Source of the DNA: Desulfoscipio gibsoniae DSM 7213
GTDB lineage: Bacteria > Bacillota > Desulfotomaculia > Desulfotomaculales > Desulfallaceae
Assembly: GCF_000233715.2 (NCBI RefSeq)
Contig: NC_021184.1
Span: 3,806,001-3,870,000, forward strand
Reading direction: 5' to 3'
Length of the DNA stretch: 64,000 nucleotides
In this document: one piece after another, positions 55,101-62,980 of the stretch
Layout of the letters: the number at the start of each line of letters is the position of its first letter
How positions within the stretch are numbered: position 1 is the first letter of the stretch
Translations under genes and position numbers: made by a program
Notes under the pieces: generated by a model
What the model saw: only the letters and a program-made list of their open reading frames with translations
Told to the model about the DNA's origin: nothing
Databases searched by the model: none

Positions 55101-57229
55101 CCCTTCAGCTTGTCGAGCGCTTCGGCGCGCCGGTGGCCTCTCTGTTGAAGTGGACCCGTATCGCCGGCGCGGGCGTGACGCCCGGGCAGCGCTTTGCAAT
55201 CGCCCGCGAATTTAAGGAAGCGCTCAAGGCCCGCTGCGAGCCGGAGACATGGCAGCGCGTGGCCCGGTCAATCTTTGACAAGCTGCGCCAACGCCAGCGT
55301 GACGCACTGGTGTCCTACGTGATACACCAGCACGGCTTCGACCGCATGGAGCAGCTTTACGAATACTTTCTTATCGACCCCGGCATGGAACCGGTGGTAC
55401 AGACCTCGCGCATCCGCCTGGCCATCTCTTCGGTGCAGCTGTTTATCCAGCGCTGCCTGCTTAATCTGGAGCCGAAGGTTCATCCATCCACCCTTAACTC
55501 CAAACACTGGGAATGGATGAAGCGCTACCGCGTGTGGGAAGCGAACCGCAAGATCTTCCTCTTCCCCGAGAACTGGCTTGAGCCGGAGTTCCGCGACGAC
55601 AAGACCTATCTTTTTGCCGAACTCGAAGGCGCCCTGCTGCAGGACGACGTTTCCAGCGATCTGGCCGATGACGCCTTCCTGAACTACCTGAAAAAGCTGG
55701 ATGAGTTGGCGCGACTGGATATCGTGGCCATGCACATAGAGGACAATGCAGATCCCACCCGGCGTACTCTGCATGTGTTTGGCCGCACTTACAGCCGGCC
55801 GCACAAGCACTTCTACCGCCGCTACGCCCATCAAATGTGGACGCCCTGGGAACCGGTCAGCGCCGAGATCGAGGGCGATCATCTGGCGCCGGTGGTGTGG
55901 CGCGACCGGTTATATTTGTTCTGGGTGACGTTCTTGGATAAACCTGTTGAAAATTCACAGCCATCCGGTGCCGGCGCAGACACAACGCTGGATCAATTAA
56001 AGCTGAAAGATGCGGTTACAGAAATGCAAACCATTGCCGCCGACAAGACGATTGAAATAAAACTGCATTGGAGCGAATACCTGCAGGGAGAATGGAGCAC
56101 GAGCGAGTCGGGCGAGTTTGTCCCGGTAACACAAGGTGATACAGCGGTTACCGTGCCTATGAAATTTAAACCAAGCCAGGCGTTGATTCACGTGTCCAAA
56201 GCGATAGATGAAGCAGGTGAGGAACTGGGAGTGCATATCCACCTCGGCGCCCCTTTAAACCAGTCCTTCTACCTTGCAGGCCGCAACAGCAAACCGGAAA
56301 GGAAAAATTACAACGAGAACGGATCAAGGGGCGCCCTGCCTGAAAATCTTTACAGCAGCGCGAACAATCCATGTGCGAATCGTTATTCGGGCAACGGCGA
56401 GCTTATGATCGAATTCCAAGAACTGATCACTACCGAACCAGGTAAAACGCCCCCCAAAGAAAACCGGGAAATTCTTGCGGCGGATAATCGTCCGCAGGGC
56501 GGCGCGTATACGCTCCTTCCTTGTGACAACAACCTCACGGCGCTGGGCGTTTCCGAGGAGGCATACCAGGGCGCGGCGAATCCCAATGCAGTCAAGGAAG
56601 CCATCGAAAGAGGTCTTGGAGAAATTGCTTCGCTAATTAAGCCGGTCTTTTATCAGGATAACCTGCACACGTTGTTCGTCGAACCCAATGTGACCGAAAC
56701 AACGATTGAGGAATGGCAGGAATGGGTAGCAAGAAAACCCAGACCCGAACCCGGGTGGAAGAAGCCAGGCTGGTGGAAAGACATCGTTGTGATACCGGAT
56801 AAGCCCTGGCAACGGCCCTTCTCCGACCCGAGAGACCCGTTGCTCGCCTATGGCCGGGAATCACTGATTAATCCGGCGCCGGAACGTGACTGGCTGTTGA
56901 ACCCGGGCACCGTGCTGGAGTTTGACAACGTGTTGATCGGCCCGGCCGGTCAGCCGGGATTAAAAATAATAACCGAAGAAGTGAATAAGGTTACGGCGGA
57001 GGGTGGCACGATTGTGAACGCCAACCCCGGCGGTAGCCTAGCATCGGGCGGCGCGGTTGTACTGGCGGACGCCACCGCCCATAAACAGAGCGGCTTGATG
57101 CAAGCTGCCGGTGGTCTGAATATAGTGGGCAGCGCCGGTTTTAACTCGGCGCTTGAGAAGAACTTCAATGAATTGAACCGCGCAGGCTTCGGTGCAGGTA
57201 TGTCCACAACCGGAACCGTCAGGCGCTGA
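49133..57229 (+). CDS. Tc toxin TcA subunit, N-terminal/shell part (VRP1, neuraminidase-like)
   Basis: 2698 aa. ATG 49133 with GGAGGAGG 8 nt upstream. Order seen: a peptidoglycan-binding-like helical domain (about 5-95), two transthyretin/Ig-like beta domains (about 110-310), and a helical shell with the VRP1-type motif CEHCRSVLSPAAYLVDLLQF (about 805-830). A PA14-like beta domain follows (about 1690-1830, GVSAEYFDSNDLSG ... LEVPTPGAYRFYIEL), then the neuraminidase-like region (about 2120-2265, KIFLFPENWLEPEFRDDKTY, VVWRDRLYLFWVTF). It lacks the pore and TcB-binding segments, which are in the next gene. Together they make a split TcA, comparable in plan to TccA+TccB. The gap to the next gene is 18 bp. 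Confidence 0.87.
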   Translation: MNKITFLLKQGMKSPEVGNLQDALQLLLNRGVLLAKDEAARRELSEALRRERNEQTYGETTSKLVSVFQEERRLQAGGEVDEPTAIVLNALLREMGVLEEQPAKNTGAYLDTNYTVVCRAVDAGRKPIVGLRIEVFDQDPKSPHDPLGEPAITDDDGMVTFRYKHSDFTEHPGEQGPDLYFKVHRGEVMLEYVLQGINNDKGVIRKFQPQREPIILRVDKHHVVTGVIMQTNGLPAEKLKLFVHHLAFGGEALLLGSPTTDVRGRYVLAYNPGVGAVNLEIRVRDPQDKEKMIPLMKPRFAVAGFEVLNLVAPSAPLAAEYRRLVADLTPHVGQISKLADARENDERQDLTVLNRATGWDARLIALAAVSERLSADAEVKLPQEAVYGLMRAGLPSDKLLLAQVEPDVIELALKTVRDAGIVNFTDQEIDESKATFGAFAARERLNIPAPGTLSTYGQLLNASTAFPDSDKGQKARELFADLYFNYQGDAARFWKKAAKAGLEDGQIRKLQLQGKLSFLAGNSVEMTKRLMNKKIDEKPINDPAQLVEKDFHRSEAWLKEVFEQAEISLDRRGKLTDADKEKLDQLIPTAYVADNVEERLRAYTEDMSRKVRLSYPTQVVTRLIETDDKFKSLAYPDTVKLLKKATGQGFRLGTTPVTAFLKTHDGVTAGMAAPAVQSAQKQLQTIQRVYQITPDNEAMPVMISLGMTSAYDVMAYTEVDFAAHFNAKYLEIYKKPAAAGLAGLIYRKAKQVSSVTYNLFTIAKKLDNEPPVAGLSASVEVRESVRNELIKQFPTMESLFGSMDFCECEHCRSVLSPAAYLVDLLQFVDPEPGVWGNFLALWKATHNNQEYTVKYKKPYDALIERRPDLPYIPLTCENTNTALPYIDIVNEILEYYVAHGQLEEKAAHDTGEATTEELLAEPQNVIRQAYDKLREASYPLNLPFDLWIETVRRFCNYFEMPLAQVLEVFRRSDELFVPAQPFDRSDIFMESLGFSPAEVSLFTNPDPLSSWHRLYGFNTAAQATTEAIDASTGQRIDLNSAKALARRLGVTYKEIAEIVQTGFINPKLTRLHLLYKLGVSINDARFYLEHKNDPAPVSVEEQKRQLEVQAFAQKLAELAETFQVTTAQLEAKLQDIPFDKILVLADTDTGCNFDLTTLRYADGRKAAPIAFLRINLFVRLWRKLGWSIEETDRALSVFIPQSAPFDDNPANLAKQPLKTALVYLAHLKALDEKVKTGKQSRLKLITLWSDIDTTGKNPLYAQLFLTRSVLKSDPVFDHPLGLYLTDATVKLQDHVLAVQGALGLTADEIGSILADAGKSLDATELTLPNVSLLYRYGLLAKALKLSVRELIAIKQFSGLDPFKPLHPDPLATIEDDYPFSQTLRFVQTVEEVKDSGLKIEDLDYLLRHRFDETGKYRPNRDGMLALIKTLAEGIRAIRTEHAVPDDPGEISEEMLRQKLGLALPPGVVETFLAMMNGRAEFSAAKSGVEPENRLDPKTFEDEERILSLSYKEVPHKEQKLTLRGVLFADQKTELETKFNAVLSEPQISAFAELLGNVQKQARDFFDNQLKKQKLRLEGEAGFLEDSDFKELFYPLKLSKKILPTDTPQEVNAKLQENEEIEQENQATLQQRRCRIAGAFLPSLQQRLIRQFIVRTMTAYTGADPVLVESLITDERLLAVAATKPLLASFEPIGKRGVSAEYFDSNDLSGTAQAAKAVVSSADTSLKDTHDTYGNPLNTANSARFEGYLEVPTPGAYRFYIELDKQNAEAELQFAHLSNPVFLTGSAGADNATLGEQPEEFLELKPGIPYCFSLELKKLGGGGARLLVQGETLPKDGISQLTLYPLSAMVGAEQAILLLTKALQLVQGLSLSERETRYLLTHASDFGNVNLSQLPTRAVGDTPTEKVATTERFKQFLRLASYARLKRDLAATTDDLIDIFEANGTGDPGNVYPLIAKLTHRDEATVKDTAEAMFAAPGFESEKPLVQLWQTLQLVERFGAPVASLLKWTRIAGAGVTPGQRFAIAREFKEALKARCEPETWQRVARSIFDKLRQRQRDALVSYVIHQHGFDRMEQLYEYFLIDPGMEPVVQTSRIRLAISSVQLFIQRCLLNLEPKVHPSTLNSKHWEWMKRYRVWEANRKIFLFPENWLEPEFRDDKTYLFAELEGALLQDDVSSDLADDAFLNYLKKLDELARLDIVAMHIEDNADPTRRTLHVFGRTYSRPHKHFYRRYAHQMWTPWEPVSAEIEGDHLAPVVWRDRLYLFWVTFLDKPVENSQPSGAGADTTLDQLKLKDAVTEMQTIAADKTIEIKLHWSEYLQGEWSTSESGEFVPVTQGDTAVTVPMKFKPSQALIHVSKAIDEAGEELGVHIHLGAPLNQSFYLAGRNSKPERKNYNENGSRGALPENLYSSANNPCANRYSGNGELMIEFQELITTEPGKTPPKENREILAADNRPQGGAYTLLPCDNNLTALGVSEEAYQGAANPNAVKEAIERGLGEIASLIKPVFYQDNLHTLFVEPNVTETTIEEWQEWVARKPRPEPGWKKPGWWKDIVVIPDKPWQRPFSDPRDPLLAYGRESLINPAPERDWLLNPGTVLEFDNVLIGPAGQPGLKIITEEVNKVTAEGGTIVNANPGGSLASGGAVVLADATAHKQSGLMQAAGGLNIVGSAGFNSALEKNFNELNRAGFGAGMSTTGTVRR

Positions 57230-57247
57230 GATAAAGGAGAAGATAGC

Positions 57248-60200
57248 ATGAATTATCAAACGCCAACCAAACACTTCCACGGACTTTTTGAGAATGAGCC
57301 GGTTGTTTTCGCGACAAACCGCAAATACTTCATCATTCAGGAGCGTGAAGTCAGTTATCGTTTTTACCTGCATCAACATCCTTACGTGCAGCAGCTGGTG
57401 CAGCGCCTGCTCCGCAAGGGTACTGCCGGGTTGCAAGCGGCGGATACCGAGTATGTGCCGGATGATGACTCCGGCAATCCACGCCCCGTGCTGTTTGCGG
57501 AGTTCTTTGACGCGTATGAACCAACGGAGCTGGTGCAACGACCCTATCCGGTTAAAGAACTGGACTTCACCTCAAGCGGCGCCTACTCCGTTTATAACTG
57601 GGAGCTTTTCTTTCACGTGCCGATCACGATGGCAATCCACCTGAGCAAGAATCAGCGCTTTGCCGAGGCGCAACGCTGGTTCCATTTCCTCTTTGACCCC
57701 ACCGACGACAGCGAAGGCCCAACACCGGAGCGCTTCTGGAAGGTGCGGCCATTCCAGTACACCGATGTAAGAAAGATCGAAGAAATCCTGGTCAATCTTT
57801 CCATTGGGGCGGACGAAACGCTGCGCAATGAGACCATCAACAGTATCAATGCCTGGAAGGATGCGCCTTTCCGCCCCCATGTCATTGCCCGCTACCGCCA
57901 GCAGGCTTATATGTATAAGACGGTGATGGCGTATCTGGACAACCTGATCGCCTGGGGTGATTCACTGTTCCGGCAGGACACCGGCGAGGCCATTGACGAG
58001 GCACTGCAATTGTACGTTTTGGCCGCCAATATCCTTGGACCGCGGCCACAGGCGGTACCCAAGAAGGGTACCGTGCGCGCACAGACATACGCCAATCTGC
58101 AGAATGATCTTAAACAATTCGGCACCGTGATGCGCGATATGGAGGCAGACCTGCCCTTCGACCTGATGCCGCTTCCCACTGACGACTCCGGTGAAAACGA
58201 CCGGCTGGCGACGCTGCGCAGCCTGGGCAAAGCGCTCTACTTCTGTGTACCGCGCAACGACAAGCTGCTGAGCTACTGGGACACCGTTGCCGATCGTTTA
58301 TTCAAGATCCGCAACAGCCTCAATATCCAGGGTATTTTCCGCCAACTCGCCTTGTTCGAGCCGCCTATCGACCCGGCCATGCTGGCGCGTGCGGCCGCTG
58401 CCGGTCTGGATGTAGGTGCGATCGTTAACGGCATTAATCAGCCGCTGCCGCTGGTACGTTTCCAACTGCTGGTGCAGAAAGCCGCTGAAATTGTCCAGGA
58501 GGTTAAATCGCTGGGCAACAACCTGCTTTCAGCCATGGAAAAGGAAGACGGCGAGGCGCTGGCTATCCTGCGTGCCAAACACGAGCGTGTGGTCATGGAG
58601 ATGGTCGAGCATGTGCGCTACGGCCAGCTACAAGAGGCGATTAAGTCCAAGGAAGGCTTGCTTAAATCACTGGCACTGGCCGTACAACGCTATATCTATT
58701 ACGAGCGGCAATTGGGCAAGAACACCGATGAGATCAACAAGTCGATCCCGGAACTGGGTGAGCTGGACAGGGACAGCCTGGATAAGATGAAGTTCACGAT
58801 GGAAGAATCGGAGGTGGCACCGCGCGAGATCCAGGTGGATATTGCGCAGGAGTTAGGTGACTCGGGTGGCAAGATCATCAGCAGCTATGAACGAGAAGAA
58901 ATTGCCAAGATTCACGCAGCCCGTGAATTAAACGAAGATGCGGCAACGAAAGACAAGATTGCCACTGGTTTGAGCCTGCTTCCAGAACTTGGTTTTGATT
59001 TTCATTACTGGGGTATAGGAGGCCATATAAGTTTCGGAGGCTCAGCGCTCTCACGAACAATGTCCTTCTGGGCCAGCTTTGCGAAAACTGATGCCGATAA
59101 GAAAGCCTTTGAGTCGGGCAACGCAGCAAGAATTGGCTCTTACTCCCGCCGGGAGCAGGATTGGGTCTTCCAAAGCAACCTTGCGGCCGGCGAGATCACC
59201 CAGATTTTCAAGCAACTGCGCGCCGCGCAGATCCGGGAAGCCGTCGCTGAGCAGGAACTGAAGAACCATCGCCAGCAGATAAAGCACGCCGAAGAAATTG
59301 AGTACTTCCTGAACGAAGAGGGCACCGAGAAGACCGGCAAGAAGACCAATAAAGCGCTTTATGCCTGGATGAAGCGCGAGGTCAAGGGCTTGTATTCACA
59401 GTGCTTCCAATTCGCCTTCGATATTGCGAGAAAGGCCGAGCGTGCCTTGCAGCACGAGCTGGGCAACCCCGAATTAAGCTATATCCAGTTCGGCTACCTG
59501 GCCGGTAAAGAAGGCCTGCTGGCCGGGGAGAAACTCTACCAGGACCTCAAGCGCATGGAAATGGCCTATCATGACCTCAACCAGCGCGAATACGAATTGA
59601 CCAAGCACATCAGCCTGCTCCAGGTTGACCCGTTCGCGCTCATCCAACTGCGCACCACCGGCCGCTGCACGGTGCGGCTGCCCGAGGCGCTTTTCGACAT
59701 GGACGGCCCCGGCCACTATTTCCGGCGCATCAAAACCGTTGCGGTGAGCATCCCTTGTATCACCGGTCCTTACGCCGGCGTCAACTGCACCCTGACGCTA
59801 CTGAAAAGCAGCATCCGTAAAACACAGGTATTGCGTGATGGAATGTATGCCCGGCAGGATGCCGAAGACGATCGTTTCAGTGATTACTTCGGCAGTCTGC
59901 AATCCATCGTCACCAGTTCCGCTCAAAACGATAGTGGTTTGTTCGAGACCAATCTGCGCGACGAGCGATATTTGCCCTTCGAAAACTCAGGCGTGATCAG
60001 CGAGTGGCAGCTGCAACTCCCGGCGGATCCCAGCAAGGATGACCCGGCACAGTTCGATTACGACACCATTAGCGATGTCATTTTACACATCCGCTATACC
60101 GCCCGGGAAGGCGGCGAACTGCTGCGCAATGGTGCCGTCGCAAACATCAAGGAGCTGCTCGCCAGTGGCCAGGCCGCCGGTTCAGTGCGATTGTTCTCCG

Positions 60201-60571
60201 TGCGCCATGAGTTTCCGACTGAATGGGCTAAATTTAAGAGCCAGGATCACGAACCCAACCAACGATTTGAACTATCGATCAACCTCCGGGAGGAGCATTA
60301 CCCATTTTGGAGTCAGGGCCGCCTGAACAGCATCGCGCGTGTGGACATCCTGGCCCGGAGCCCAGAGGCTTCAGTCCAAGTCGCCGACAAAGCCGATGAT
60401 AATGATACTGCCAATATAGACACACTCCTCAAGGATGCAGCCCTGGGCGGTCTGCTTGTCGGCAAGCTGGTTAATATAGGAATGCCCGCTAATCCGGTGG
60501 CAAAATTGAAACTCTTTTTCAACACTAGTACAATGGCCGACATGTGGATCGCAGTGACCTGGGGCGCGTAG
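57248..60571 (+). CDS. Tc toxin TcA subunit, C-terminal pore and TcB-binding part
   Basis: 1107 aa, AAAGGAG 8 nt before ATG 57248. N-terminal FHGLFENEPVVFATNRKYFI and WELFFHVPITMAIHLSKNQR are the conserved TcA segments after the neuraminidase-like domain. A long helical channel region follows (about 440-790), including the QDWVFQSNLAAGEITQIFKQ helix, KNHRQQIKHAEEIEYFLNEE and LYAWMKREVKGLYSQCFQFA. The amphipathic, Gly-rich FHYWGIGGHISFGGSALSRT (about 585) lies where the pore tip is expected. The C-terminal TcB-binding domain (about 815-1107) has PGHYFRRIKTVAVSIPCITG and FENSGVISEWQLQLP. It closes the operon. Confidence 0.88.
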   Translation: MNYQTPTKHFHGLFENEPVVFATNRKYFIIQEREVSYRFYLHQHPYVQQLVQRLLRKGTAGLQAADTEYVPDDDSGNPRPVLFAEFFDAYEPTELVQRPYPVKELDFTSSGAYSVYNWELFFHVPITMAIHLSKNQRFAEAQRWFHFLFDPTDDSEGPTPERFWKVRPFQYTDVRKIEEILVNLSIGADETLRNETINSINAWKDAPFRPHVIARYRQQAYMYKTVMAYLDNLIAWGDSLFRQDTGEAIDEALQLYVLAANILGPRPQAVPKKGTVRAQTYANLQNDLKQFGTVMRDMEADLPFDLMPLPTDDSGENDRLATLRSLGKALYFCVPRNDKLLSYWDTVADRLFKIRNSLNIQGIFRQLALFEPPIDPAMLARAAAAGLDVGAIVNGINQPLPLVRFQLLVQKAAEIVQEVKSLGNNLLSAMEKEDGEALAILRAKHERVVMEMVEHVRYGQLQEAIKSKEGLLKSLALAVQRYIYYERQLGKNTDEINKSIPELGELDRDSLDKMKFTMEESEVAPREIQVDIAQELGDSGGKIISSYEREEIAKIHAARELNEDAATKDKIATGLSLLPELGFDFHYWGIGGHISFGGSALSRTMSFWASFAKTDADKKAFESGNAARIGSYSRREQDWVFQSNLAAGEITQIFKQLRAAQIREAVAEQELKNHRQQIKHAEEIEYFLNEEGTEKTGKKTNKALYAWMKREVKGLYSQCFQFAFDIARKAERALQHELGNPELSYIQFGYLAGKEGLLAGEKLYQDLKRMEMAYHDLNQREYELTKHISLLQVDPFALIQLRTTGRCTVRLPEALFDMDGPGHYFRRIKTVAVSIPCITGPYAGVNCTLTLLKSSIRKTQVLRDGMYARQDAEDDRFSDYFGSLQSIVTSSAQNDSGLFETNLRDERYLPFENSGVISEWQLQLPADPSKDDPAQFDYDTISDVILHIRYTAREGGELLRNGAVANIKELLASGQAAGSVRLFSVRHEFPTEWAKFKSQDHEPNQRFELSINLREEHYPFWSQGRLNSIARVDILARSPEASVQVADKADDNDTANIDTLLKDAALGGLLVGKLVNIGMPANPVAKLKLFFNTSTMADMWIAVTWGA

Positions 60572-60679
60572 CATCGCCAGTATATTAAAAAATATGCATT
60601 GATACGATATAATTCATAGATTCATCTCCTCTGCTATATCTTCTTTGCTATTAGGAATTATCCAAATCCTTGCTTAAGA

Positions 60680-60720
60680 AGAAAAGGGCTACGGAATTAA
60701 TCCCGCAACCCTTTTCTTTT
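60680..60720. terminator. terminator after the toxin operon
   Basis: Stem AGAAAAGGG/CCCTTTTCT (60680-60688 with 60709-60717) followed by a T run on the plus strand, with an A run giving partial use on the minus strand. It lies about 110 bp after the TcA stop. Confidence 0.7.
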
Positions 60721-60835
60721 TTACTGGGAGGCGATACCTTTCAGTTGGCAGTAAACTTTTAATTTCTAAAATCAGTTACTTGTTAGCAACCACTAATAAT
60801 CACTCGCAGTTAAACATTATACCATACACTGTGAT

Positions 60836-62212
60836 TTAGTTTGACTCCATAGCCAAAACTGGTTTCTGAGGTATATTCTTCATCTCATAAAATAGCAATG
60901 TGGATGTCAGAAGTACGGCTAAAGCATCTGCAATTGGTGCCGTTCTCCAAACTCCCTCAATTCCCCAGAAGTTGGGCAAAATCAGCAGTAGTGGAATAAA
61001 GATAAGCACCTGCCTTGATAAGCTGAGGATCGTCGATTGTATTGGTTTACCTACAGCCTGGAAGTAACTTGAACCCAGGATCTGGAAGCCCACAATGGGG
61101 AGACAGGTAAAAAATATTACCAGAGCGTGAACTGTCAATTGGGTCAGGGCAGTATCCCCTTTGCTAAAGAGTTCTACAAGCGGTGTAGCAAAAAATCGAA
61201 TGGAGACGAAACCAACGACGGCCATGACCGTACTGGCCAAAATTCCTTTTTTCAGTGCTTCTTTTACTCTATCGTAGCTCCTAGCTCCATAATTATAGCC
61301 GATTATAGGCTGGGCTCCCTGACTGATCCCGACAATTGGCATGATTAGTATCATTCCCACACTCATGATAATGCCAACCGCTGAAAGGGCTAGATCTCCA
61401 CCATAGGACAATACGATTTTATTTAAAATTGTTTGCTGAATACTATTGGCTATTTGCATGGCAAAAGGTGCAAATCCAATGGCCATAATTTTCATAACAA
61501 TGGAAATCTGAGGTTTCATGTTTATAAGTTTAATTTTAATTTGGCTTGTTCCCCGAAGGAAATAACTAATCACCCAAATCGCTGACACGATTTGACCAAT
61601 AATAGTTCCCAGAGCGGATCCTTTGATACCCATCCCTAGTTGGAAAATAAAAACATAGTTTAAAACAATACTGACCACACCACCAATGATTTGGGTGAAC
61701 ATCGCAAACCGGGGATTTCCTTCGGCCCGGATAAAGTTATTTAATCCAAAAGAAATTGCTCCCGGTACGGCACCCAACATAATAATATGGATATAATCCC
61801 GGGCGTAAGGTAAAACCTCCTGACTGGTAGCACCAAATAACCTTAGGATCGGATCAGAAAATAGAAAATAAATACCTGAAATTGTTAAGGGTAATAGTAT
61901 TAATAAAAGAGTGGCATTACCTGCTATCTTATTTGCTTCCTCTTTTTTTTGTTCTCCGAGACGAATCGAAATCATTGCCGTGGCGCCAATACCGATCAGC
62001 ATGGCAACGGCAAATAAAAGAATCATAATCGGGAGAGCTACCGTGACGGCAGCAATAGCGAGGAAATTCACACCTTGACCCACAAATATGCGAGATATAA
62101 TATTGTAAAGGGCATTTACTGACATACCGATAATTGCGGGCAATGAAAATTCCAAGAGCAGCTTGCCGATATTTACATTCCTAAGGTCTAAATTTTTTTT
62201 CATAAAATACAT
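60836..62212 (-). CDS. MATE-family multidrug/Na+ antiporter
   Basis: 458 aa with twelve membrane helices. N-terminal LRNVNIGKLLLEFSLPAIIG and the NALYNIISRIFVGQG segment are typical of the DinF/MepA-like branch. The mid-protein signature GISQGAQPIIGYNYGA is clear. It exports cationic drugs by Na+ or H+ exchange. It lies 21 bp after the MarR-type regulator gene and shares its promoter, as in mepRA. Start ATG 62212 or 62203 are both possible; AAAGG lies just upstream of the first. Confidence 0.9.
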   Translation of the reverse strand: MYFMKKNLDLRNVNIGKLLLEFSLPAIIGMSVNALYNIISRIFVGQGVNFLAIAAVTVALPIMILLFAVAMLIGIGATAMISIRLGEQKKEEANKIAGNATLLLILLPLTISGIYFLFSDPILRLFGATSQEVLPYARDYIHIIMLGAVPGAISFGLNNFIRAEGNPRFAMFTQIIGGVVSIVLNYVFIFQLGMGIKGSALGTIIGQIVSAIWVISYFLRGTSQIKIKLINMKPQISIVMKIMAIGFAPFAMQIANSIQQTILNKIVLSYGGDLALSAVGIIMSVGMILIMPIVGISQGAQPIIGYNYGARSYDRVKEALKKGILASTVMAVVGFVSIRFFATPLVELFSKGDTALTQLTVHALVIFFTCLPIVGFQILGSSYFQAVGKPIQSTILSLSRQVLIFIPLLLILPNFWGIEGVWRTAPIADALAVLLTSTLLFYEMKNIPQKPVLAMESN

Positions 62213-62233
62213 TAACCTTTCTTTATAGCTTCT

Positions 62234-62704
62234 TTATATTTCTTTCATAAACTTAACCGCGTATTTTAAAGTTGCAAGAAATTGTTGAATTTCATTTGAA
62301 TCAATATCGTGTAATATATCATCCATTTTTCGGGCACAAAAATCCATGACGCGATCCATCTCTTCCCTCCCACGAGGGCTCAGGCATATTAGAGTTTTCC
62401 TGCGATCCATGGGATCATCCGAGCGGGTCACGAAGTCCTCCTTTTCCAGCAGGTCGATCAGTGTGGTAAGACTACCTTTTTCGATATCAAGCATTTTACC
62501 AATCTCGGTTGAGGTTATGTGATCTTTTTGGTACAAAATATTTAAGATTTTTATATGGTTCTTTTTTAAGCATGGCATACAGTTAGAATCGTGATATTCT
62601 TGTCTAAGGCGAAGAAGAAACTTTTCGTGAAATAACCCCATGAAGGCAAATAATAAGTTTTGGATCTCTTTTGCTGTATCAAAATTTATGTTCACCACCT
62701 CCAT
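62234..62704 (-). CDS. MarR-family transcriptional regulator
   Basis: 156-aa winged-helix repressor. The DNA-binding segment LNILYQKDHITSTEIGKMLD (recognition helix), GSLTTLIDLLEKEDFVTRS and the wing DPMDRRKTLICLSPRGREEM are classic. N- and C-terminal helices form the dimer. It probably represses itself and the MATE gene, with release by a drug ligand. The frame is open to TTG 62710; ATG 62704 is used here, though the strong GGAGGTG lies just after it and an inner start is possible. Confidence 0.88.
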   Translation of the reverse strand: MEVVNINFDTAKEIQNLLFAFMGLFHEKFLLRLRQEYHDSNCMPCLKKNHIKILNILYQKDHITSTEIGKMLDIEKGSLTTLIDLLEKEDFVTRSDDPMDRRKTLICLSPRGREEMDRVMDFCARKMDDILHDIDSNEIQQFLATLKYAVKFMKEI

Positions 62705-62743
62705 AAGCAAATATTTTATTTCCTAATTCGTATTAGCTATCGA

Positions 62744-62771
62744 TTAAAATGTTAGAATTCTAACATTTTAA
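62744..62771. promoter_or_regulatory. perfect 28-nt palindrome, probable MarR operator
   Basis: TTAAAATGTTAGAA and its exact complement, centred on GAATTC with no spacer. It lies about 40 bp upstream of the marR start and directly downstream of a promoter (-10 at 62782-62787), where a bound repressor would block transcription. MarR proteins bind palindromes of this type. Confidence 0.75.
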
Positions 62772-62781
62772 ATATTTAACT

Positions 62782-62810
62782 ATTATAGTTGAAAAGATAT
62801 AATGAATCAA
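62782..62810 (-). promoter_or_regulatory. promoter of the marR-MATE operon
   Basis: On the minus strand, -35 TTGATT, 17-bp spacer, -10 TATAAT (62782-62787). The predicted start near 62775 sits at the edge of the operator palindrome. Confidence 0.6.
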
Positions 62811-62980
62811 TAGGGCGGGGATGAAATTACAAATACTTTTGCCTTTAACTAAGAAAATAAAAACAGCCCTTGCCCCTCTTTATGAGGAGTAAGAGCCAAC
62901 TTCACTTTTAACTTTAGTTTTTTTATTTCTTTTTTTTGTACCTATACGGCTCCATGGATAGCCCGGTTATTTCTGCCCCT

